From NCBI GenBank assembly GCA_963169245.1, contig CAUJEC010000057.1, positions 1 through 46,399 on the forward strand: a stretch of 46,399 nucleotides of DNA, read 5' to 3'. Below are positions 41,880 to 46,399 of the stretch, one piece after another. The notes beneath the pieces are model-generated. The model was not told the DNA's origin, did no database searches, and saw only the letters and a program-made list of their open reading frames with translations. Source of the stretch: Actinomycetota bacterium. Lineage in GTDB: Bacteria > Actinomycetota > Acidimicrobiia > Acidimicrobiales > Microtrichaceae. How positions within the stretch are numbered: the stretch's first letter is position 1; the number at the start of each line of letters is the position of its first letter. Both the position numbers and the translations under genes were made by a program.

Positions 41880-43676
41880 TTGGCACGACATCTGATCACG
41901 AGCGCATTGCCGTACATCAACGGCGTCAAACACCTGGGAAACCTGGTGGGCTCGATGCTTCCAGCGGATGCGTACGCCCGGTTCCTGCGGTCCCGAGGTG
42001 AGGAGGTCCTCTTCATCTGCGCGACCGATGAGCACGGCACCCCCGCCGAGCTTGCTGCCCGTGAGGCCAATCAGGGTGTGGCCGAGTTCTGTGCTGAACA
42101 ACACGAGGTGCAGAAGCGGCTCGGTGAGGACTTCGGACTCTCCTGGGACTGGTTCGGTCGCACGTCGCGACCCCAGAATCATCACTACACCAACCATCTG
42201 GCAAAGCAACTCAAGGCGCAGGGGTATCTGGATATCCGTTCGACCGATCAGGTCTACTCGGTAACCGATGGACGGTTCCTGCCTGACAGATATGTCGTCG
42301 GGACCTGTCCCAACTGTGACTATGAGCGCGCTCGTGGAGATCAGTGCGAGAACTGCGGCAAGCCGCTGGACCCGACGGATCTGATCAACCCGAGATCTGC
42401 AATCTCGGGGTCCACCGATCTGGAGGTTCGTTCCAGCAGTCACGTGTTTCTTCGTCAGTCGGCATTGGCTGATCAGATCCGCGCGTGGGTCGACACGAAG
42501 GAGAACTGGCCCAGCCTGACCCGGGCTATTGCCTACAAATGGCTGGATGAGGGTCTTCTGGACAGGGGGATCACCCGCGACCTCGACTGGGGAATACCCG
42601 TCGATCCGGTCGATTTCCCAGATGTGGTCGGCAAGGTCTGGTACGTCTGGTTCGACGCGCCAATTGGATATCTGGGGGCCACCCAGGAGTGGGTCGACGC
42701 AGGCTGCCCTGGCAGCAAGGTCGTTGTCGAGCAGTCCGAGCAGGCGTTCGATCGTTGGTGGAGAACCGAACACGGTGCAGCGGATGTCCGCTACACACAG
42801 TTCATGGGTAAGGACAATGTCCCGTTTCACACCCTCAGTTTTCCTGCGACCATCATTGGTTCAGGGGAGGATTGGAAGCTGGTCGACACTCTCAAGTCCT
42901 TCAACTGGCTCACCTACTACGGCGGAAAGTTCTCCACTTCTGATCACCGCGGCGTGTTCATGTCGGACGCGCTCGAACTCCTGCCATCGGACTACTGGCG
43001 CTGGTACCTGCTCTCAAACGCTCCTGAGTCCGACGACTCAAGTTTCACATGGGAACTCTTTGGCACCTCGGTCAATAAGGAACTGGTCGGCACGCTCGGC
43101 AACTTCGTCAACAGGACTCTGACTCAGGTGGCCCGTCACTACGACGGTGAGGTCCCTGGTGGGGGAGAACCCGAACAGGCCGAGGCCGAACTCCAGGCCC
43201 AGGTCAGTGAGAAGCTGGGCTTCTTCATCGACAAGATGGAAGCGCTGGAATACCGCAAGGCTGCGTCGGCGCTTCGGTCGTTGTGGTCGGCGGGCAACGT
43301 CTACCTCGAGGCCCGTGAGCCCTGGAAGTCGGTGAAGGTCGATAAGGAGCGAACGGCCTGCACGCTCCGCCATGCGCTTGAGTTGCTTGTGGTGGCTTCG
43401 ATTGCGTCTGAGCCGTTCATCCCCGATGCGGCTCGTGGGATGCGTGAGGTCCTACCGGATCTGGACTGGAACTCGCTTCGTCTCGATCGTTCACTTGCAC
43501 ATCTGGCCAAACTGGATGCAGGTCAGAATGTCAGCCAGATCGGACTCCTCTTTGACAAGATCCCACCAGAGCAACTCGATGACTGGAAGAATCGTTTCTC
43601 CGGTGGCGAGTCCGAGACCGGTTCGGATGCGCAAACCGGTTCAGATGCTCAGGCTGGCGCAGAGTCCGGCAGCTGA
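41880..43676 (+). CDS. metG: Methionyl-tRNA synthetase
   Basis: About 598 aa from TTG 41880 (GGAG five bases upstream); GTG 41874 is equally in frame. The HIGH-type motif is in PYINGVKHLGNL (residues 13-24 counting from 41874). The zinc knuckle uses Cys145/148 and Cys158/161. The KMSKS motif appears as GKFSTSDHRGVFMSD (351-365), a variant that I recall as normal for one MetRS subgroup. The anticodon-binding domain (FVNRTLTQVARHY ... AREPWK) follows. The C-terminus is a short S/G/D/Q-rich tail. It charges methionine onto initiator and elongator tRNA. The lipid-anchor-like gene 43694 follows 17 bp later. Confidence 0.95.
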   Translation: MARHLITSALPYINGVKHLGNLVGSMLPADAYARFLRSRGEEVLFICATDEHGTPAELAAREANQGVAEFCAEQHEVQKRLGEDFGLSWDWFGRTSRPQNHHYTNHLAKQLKAQGYLDIRSTDQVYSVTDGRFLPDRYVVGTCPNCDYERARGDQCENCGKPLDPTDLINPRSAISGSTDLEVRSSSHVFLRQSALADQIRAWVDTKENWPSLTRAIAYKWLDEGLLDRGITRDLDWGIPVDPVDFPDVVGKVWYVWFDAPIGYLGATQEWVDAGCPGSKVVVEQSEQAFDRWWRTEHGAADVRYTQFMGKDNVPFHTLSFPATIIGSGEDWKLVDTLKSFNWLTYYGGKFSTSDHRGVFMSDALELLPSDYWRWYLLSNAPESDDSSFTWELFGTSVNKELVGTLGNFVNRTLTQVARHYDGEVPGGGEPEQAEAELQAQVSEKLGFFIDKMEALEYRKAASALRSLWSAGNVYLEAREPWKSVKVDKERTACTLRHALELLVVASIASEPFIPDAARGMREVLPDLDWNSLRLDRSLAHLAKLDAGQNVSQIGLLFDKIPPEQLDDWKNRFSGGESETGSDAQTGSDAQAGAESGS

Positions 43677-43693
43677 GCAGACCTGGATCCCAT

Positions 43694-44629
43694 ATGAAAC
43701 TGCCCTTCCTCAGCAACCGGTTCTTCCGTAACCGGGTCGTGATCAACGGAGCCAGGCTCATGGGCCTGGTGGCGCTGGTTGCCATATCTGGGGCCGTCGC
43801 AGGACTGGCAATTGGAGTCCCGCTGGGTCGGGTCAGCTTCAGTTCCTCCAAGGCGGTCCGACTCGATCAGGCCCGACTGGCAGGGTCGATCGATCCTGAG
43901 GCTGCGCTGGTCACCAGCGCGGATCTGCCCGTTGGCTGGAAGGCAGGCGATGCCAGCCTGGCCGGATTCGGGATCCTCGCCAACGACTTCTGCGGTGAGA
44001 AGGTCGAGATGCCCTCTGCTCTGAGCGAGACCAAGGCGGCGGTGTTCGTCAACGAGTCCGGCAGCGCCACTCTGATCTCTCAGGCCGTGCGGGTCGAGAA
44101 GTGGCAGGACGCCCGTGAGTACATCCGAGACGTCGACCGGGTGCTCGGCGAGTGCGACAAGTTCTTCCAAGTCGACCCTGAAGGCAAGCGGCTTCGCGTG
44201 GATGTCAAGACCGGTCAGGGTGAACCGCCGATCACTGACTACGTCGGACGCACCTATGTCGCCGAGGATGGATCTGCTGTTCAGGCTTGGTCGATAATGG
44301 CGATCGGTGATGTCGTTGTCGGACTTCGCCATCTGGGCAAGTCGGCACCCCAGCATTCGTTCATGTCCGATGTTCAGAATCACATCCTGATGCGGACCGC
44401 ACCCCAGACCTTTGCCCCGGGAAGCGGTGACACTCGCTCCGAGGTCTCAACGACGGTTCCCGATGGCTCCCAGACCGAAGAGCCGTCATCCGATCAGAGC
44501 ACCACGACGGTTCTCGAGAGCGGTTCGGCGGACGAGCCGACCGACACCTCTGCACCGACCGTGCCGCCATCGAATAGCGATCAGGGCGATGACACCGGCG
44601 GTGCAAGCGGGGACGAACCCCGGGACTGA
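43694..44629 (+). CDS. Membrane-anchored extracytoplasmic protein, function unknown
   Basis: 311 aa. A basic N-terminus and hydrophobic segment (about 20-43) anchor it. The extracytoplasmic domain (60-240) has ALVTSADLPVGWKAG and FCGEKVEMPSAL and resembles the extracellular sensor-type domains (PknH-like) seen in many actinobacterial lipoproteins; two cysteines (in NDFCGEK and LGECDKFF) are placed as in those. The last 70 residues are a T/S/P/D-rich tail. It is 17 bp after metG and probably cotranscribed. Confidence 0.6.
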   Translation: MKLPFLSNRFFRNRVVINGARLMGLVALVAISGAVAGLAIGVPLGRVSFSSSKAVRLDQARLAGSIDPEAALVTSADLPVGWKAGDASLAGFGILANDFCGEKVEMPSALSETKAAVFVNESGSATLISQAVRVEKWQDAREYIRDVDRVLGECDKFFQVDPEGKRLRVDVKTGQGEPPITDYVGRTYVAEDGSAVQAWSIMAIGDVVVGLRHLGKSAPQHSFMSDVQNHILMRTAPQTFAPGSGDTRSEVSTTVPDGSQTEEPSSDQSTTTVLESGSADEPTDTSAPTVPPSNSDQGDDTGGASGDEPRD

Positions 44630-44759
44630 TCAACCCTGGGACTGATCACTGTTCATGTGATTCGGAGCAGAAGCATCCGGGTTTGGACGTCCGGATCGCA
44701 CCATCCGGGGCGGGTAGGCCGGTCGGGGCAGGCCTTCGGGGTAGGCCGATCGGGGCAGG
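44622..44759 (+). repeat. Two short direct repeats downstream of the anchored protein
   Basis: GGGACTGATCA occurs at 44622-44632 (covering the stop codon of the anchored-protein gene) and 44638-44648. A 20-bp unit GGTAGGCCGGTCGGGGCAGG occurs at 44713-44732 and 44740-44759 with one mismatch, period 27. The 133-bp stretch lies between convergent genes. It looks like recent slippage duplication; no clear hairpin terminator with U-tract is seen. Confidence 0.65.
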
Positions 44760-44762
44760 GTC

Positions 44763-45512
44763 TCAGAGTTGATCGGTGATGAGATGGAACAGCTCCGCCA
44801 TGGGTACGCCGAGTGTGGCACCAGCGCTTGTGAGTCGGTCACGTTGTTGTGAGCGGAACTGAGCGACCTTTTCCTCTGGATCGAGTCCGTAGAAGTGCGT
44901 TGTCTCCAACTGCGACTGGAAGGCCTCGAGCGCGGCGATCCGCTGTTGCAGATCAACCTCGCTCACCTCTTCGGCGTGGTTCGCTACATCGGCCTCGAAC
45001 AACAACAGGGCACTCGGTCTATGTGGCTCTAGACCATCGACCAGCTGCTCCCTGAAGAACATCGGGTCACGGGCCGCCACGATGCCCTCGATGCACAACT
45101 CGCCGGCACGACGATGATCAGGATGGAGTCGGTAGCGTCGCCACGGGTCATGACCCAGGACCGCGTTGGGCCTGACTCGGCGAATGACCTCGGCCACCAG
45201 AGCAATCTCACTGCGTGAACCGGTCAGTTCGCCGTCCACGAGACCCAGAAAGTGAACCTCTCCAGTGGCCCCCAGAGCGAGTGCTGCGGCGCGCTGTTCT
45301 GCCTTGCGTGACTCGATCAGCTCCTCTGGGTCCGCCTCGGGATCCCAGGTGCCCTTCGATCCGTCGGTGAGCACCAGGTGATGAACCTCGGACCCAAGGC
45401 GGGACCACTTCGCCAGTGTCGCTCCGGCCTGGAACTCGGCGTCATCGGGGTGGGCGACGATCACAAGCACGCGCTCGGGCCGCTCCAGATCCTTGGTTGA
45501 AATCGCGGTCAT
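44763..45512 (-). CDS. PIG-L family deacetylase (MshB/LmbE-like)
   Basis: 249 aa. The zinc and catalytic motif AHPDDAE (residues 19-25) and the downstream HPDHR are present, with LTDGSKGT typical of the N-acetylglucosaminyl deacetylase fold. Actinobacterial members include mycothiol MshB and mycothiol conjugate amidase; which reaction this performs is not clear. It overlaps the cofC stop by 4 bp (ATGA), so it is translated with the F420 gene, which hints at a deacetylation in cofactor metabolism but does not prove it. Confidence 0.88.
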   Translation of the reverse strand: MTAISTKDLERPERVLVIVAHPDDAEFQAGATLAKWSRLGSEVHHLVLTDGSKGTWDPEADPEELIESRKAEQRAAALALGATGEVHFLGLVDGELTGSRSEIALVAEVIRRVRPNAVLGHDPWRRYRLHPDHRRAGELCIEGIVAARDPMFFREQLVDGLEPHRPSALLLFEADVANHAEEVSEVDLQQRIAALEAFQSQLETTHFYGLDPEEKVAQFRSQQRDRLTSAGATLGVPMAELFHLITDQL

Positions 45513-46213
45513 CGTGGTGCACGCTCGCCCGTTGGGTGTTCGATCACTGGACGCTCGCTCGTTGGACGCTCGCTCAGTGGACGTTCGATCAGCAGGCCTT
45601 CGTCGAAGTAGACCGAGACCCGCTCGGCGGCGGAGCGCGAACGGATCGGAACGCTCAGGTCCTCTGGCTCGTCGATGTCCCAGCCCAACTCGAGAGTCTC
45701 GACCAGGCGGTGGGTCAGGCCTGCTTCGCGGACAGCCGATATGTGTCGCGCGAGCGAACCCGGACCATAGGCGAAGGCGATGGGACGATCGGTCGGTACC
45801 ACCATGACGTTTGTTCCGTCCATGGCGACATCCGGAACCAGGACGACCTGGCCGGTGAAATGGTCAAAGACGGCGTCGAGTGAGTCGGCGAGTGGCAGAT
45901 CGGAGTGGACGATCGCGACACCGCCCCACCCCGAATCCCGAGAATCAGCCAACGCGAGACTGATCGACCCGTTCAGGTCACGCCCATCGGTTCGGATCAC
46001 GTCGGTCCCAAGACCCCGAGCCCATTTCTCAACGTCATTGTCGTCACAGGCGATTGCTATGTCATAACCGTTCGCGGCGGCGACGACGTTGGTGGCCATC
46101 AACATGGCAAGCCGCTCCCGTTGAGGCGGACTGAGGACATCGGCGAGCCGGCGTTTCGCAAGCCTGAAACTCTTGACGGGGATCACAACCCGGACTCGAC
46201 GCTGATCGGACAC
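45509..46213 (-). CDS. cofC: 2-phospho-L-lactate (phosphoenolpyruvate) guanylyltransferase, F420 biosynthesis
   Basis: About 234 aa from GTG 46213; an ATG at 46270 is in frame but would overlap the divergent gpsA start. The MobA-like fold is clear: [15 protein letters not shown], then [26 protein letters not shown] and [11 protein letters not shown]. In F420 biosynthesis CofC/FbiD activates phosphoenolpyruvate or 2-phospholactate with GTP for transfer by FbiA. The usual size is about 210 aa; the extra C-terminus (last ~25 residues) consists of SERP-type pentapeptide repeats from a 15-bp DNA repeat. The divergent gpsA and this gene match the arrangement in mycobacteria (Rv2983/Rv2982c). Confidence 0.88.
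   Translation of the reverse strand: MSDQRRVRVVIPVKSFRLAKRRLADVLSPPQRERLAMLMATNVVAAANGYDIAIACDDNDVEKWARGLGTDVIRTDGRDLNGSISLALADSRDSGWGGVAIVHSDLPLADSLDAVFDHFTGQVVLVPDVAMDGTNVMVVPTDRPIAFAYGPGSLARHISAVREAGLTHRLVETLELGWDIDEPEDLSVPIRSRSAAERVSVYFDEGLLIERPLSERPTSERPVIEHPTGERAPR
45534..45598 (-). repeat. 15-bp repeats in the cofC 3' end
   Basis: About four 15-bp units (minus-strand sense close to GAGCGTCCAACGAGC) encode the [13 protein letters not shown] tail of CofC. The first units match closely, the outer ones less. They probably arose by slippage; the tail is absent from typical CofC proteins. Confidence 0.65.
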
Positions 46214-46260
46214 GTGACGAGCATAGAGATCCTCGCACCATCCAGACACGACACGGATAT

Positions 46261-46399
46261 ATGATCGCATCTGTGCACTTGAAAGTCGCTGTAATCGGTG
46301 GGGGATCGTGGGGGACAACGGTGGCCCACATTGCGGCGCATCAGGTTCCGACGATGCTGTGGTCGAGGCGTCCGGACCTTGCCGAGGAGATCAACAGCC
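46261..46399 (+). CDS. gpsA: Glycerol-3-phosphate dehydrogenase [NAD(P)+], 5' part
   Basis: Starts with ATG 46261 and runs off the window end after 46 codons. The visible part is [20 protein letters not shown] followed by [17 protein letters not shown]. The GGGSWGT nucleotide-binding loop and the WSRRP after strand 2 are those of GpsA. It makes sn-glycerol 3-phosphate from dihydroxyacetone phosphate for phospholipid synthesis. It is divergent from cofC with about 47 bp between starts if the GTG start is right; a TATATGAT at 46257-46264 is too close to be its -10. Confidence 0.9.
   Translation, partial: MIASVHLKVAVIGGGSWGTTVAHIAAHQVPTMLWSRRPDLAEEINS

Noticed and set aside
42927-42971. Broken KMSKS motif in methionyl-tRNA synthetase
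   Set aside because: GKFSTS followed by RGVFMSD is, as I recall, a normal variant in one MetRS subgroup; all other motifs are intact.
46257-46264. TATATGAT as -10 element of gpsA
   Set aside because: It overlaps the ATG at 46261; it could only serve a leaderless internal start.

Overview
The window is 46.4 kb of moderately high-GC DNA with frequent GTG and TTG starts and dense operons with 4-bp overlaps. It looks like an actinobacterium, most plausibly of the Acidimicrobiia or a relative. The signals are a coenzyme F420 gene (cofC) divergent from gpsA as in mycobacteria, a UbiA-like decaprenyl-phosphate phosphoribosyltransferase followed by a DprE1-like oxidase, a WS/DGAT acyltransferase, an LAXTG surface protein and an amphi-Trp protein. 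The placement is inferred from gene content only; no marker RNA gene is present.

Layout. (1) 1 to about 4800 is an accessory island. It holds two toxin-antitoxin-like modules of the AbiEi/AbiEii type and a decayed excisionase-type HTH gene. The first antitoxin-like gene and the HTH gene are interrupted only by in-frame TAG codons (one and two). The second module (3191-4656) is intact and has dyads in front of it. The island ends inside a MalT-like regulator that has lost its C-terminal DNA-binding part. (2) 4.8-10.1 kb: truncated regulator, sirtuin, a CrtC/AttH-like protein and an APH-fold kinase fused to a DUF6285-like domain. (3) 10.1-20.2 kb: DEAD-box helicase with a repetitive basic tail, two short-chain dehydrogenases, lipoproteins including a pectin-acetylesterase-like hydrolase, a small amphi-Trp protein, an unknown membrane protein, and a small helical protein overlapping a PlsC-like acyltransferase. 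(4) 20.2-25.8 kb: a neutral-lipid cluster on the minus strand (acyl-CoA synthetase, WS/DGAT, alpha/beta hydrolase) and an LAXTG surface protein. (5) 26.1-32.6 kb: a solitary NuoF-like flavoprotein, uracil-DNA glycosylase, threonylcarbamoyl-AMP synthase, and the UbiA/DprE1 pair. (6) 32.6-40.5 kb: a sugar-type ABC importer read leftward (ATPase, two permeases, then three tandem paralogous binding lipoproteins). (7) 40.7-46.4 kb: an unknown protein, methionyl-tRNA synthetase, an anchored unknown protein, PIG-L deacetylase plus CofC, and the start of gpsA.

The items most worth following are the amber-interrupted island genes, the truncated MalT-like regulator, a long inverted-repeat element present at two intergenic sites with matching arms and spacing, the three-receptor ABC operon, the DprE1-like protein with alanine at the benzothiazinone cysteine position, and the NuoF homologue without NuoE or NuoG nearby. 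I saw no tRNA, rRNA, CRISPR array or complete insertion sequence.
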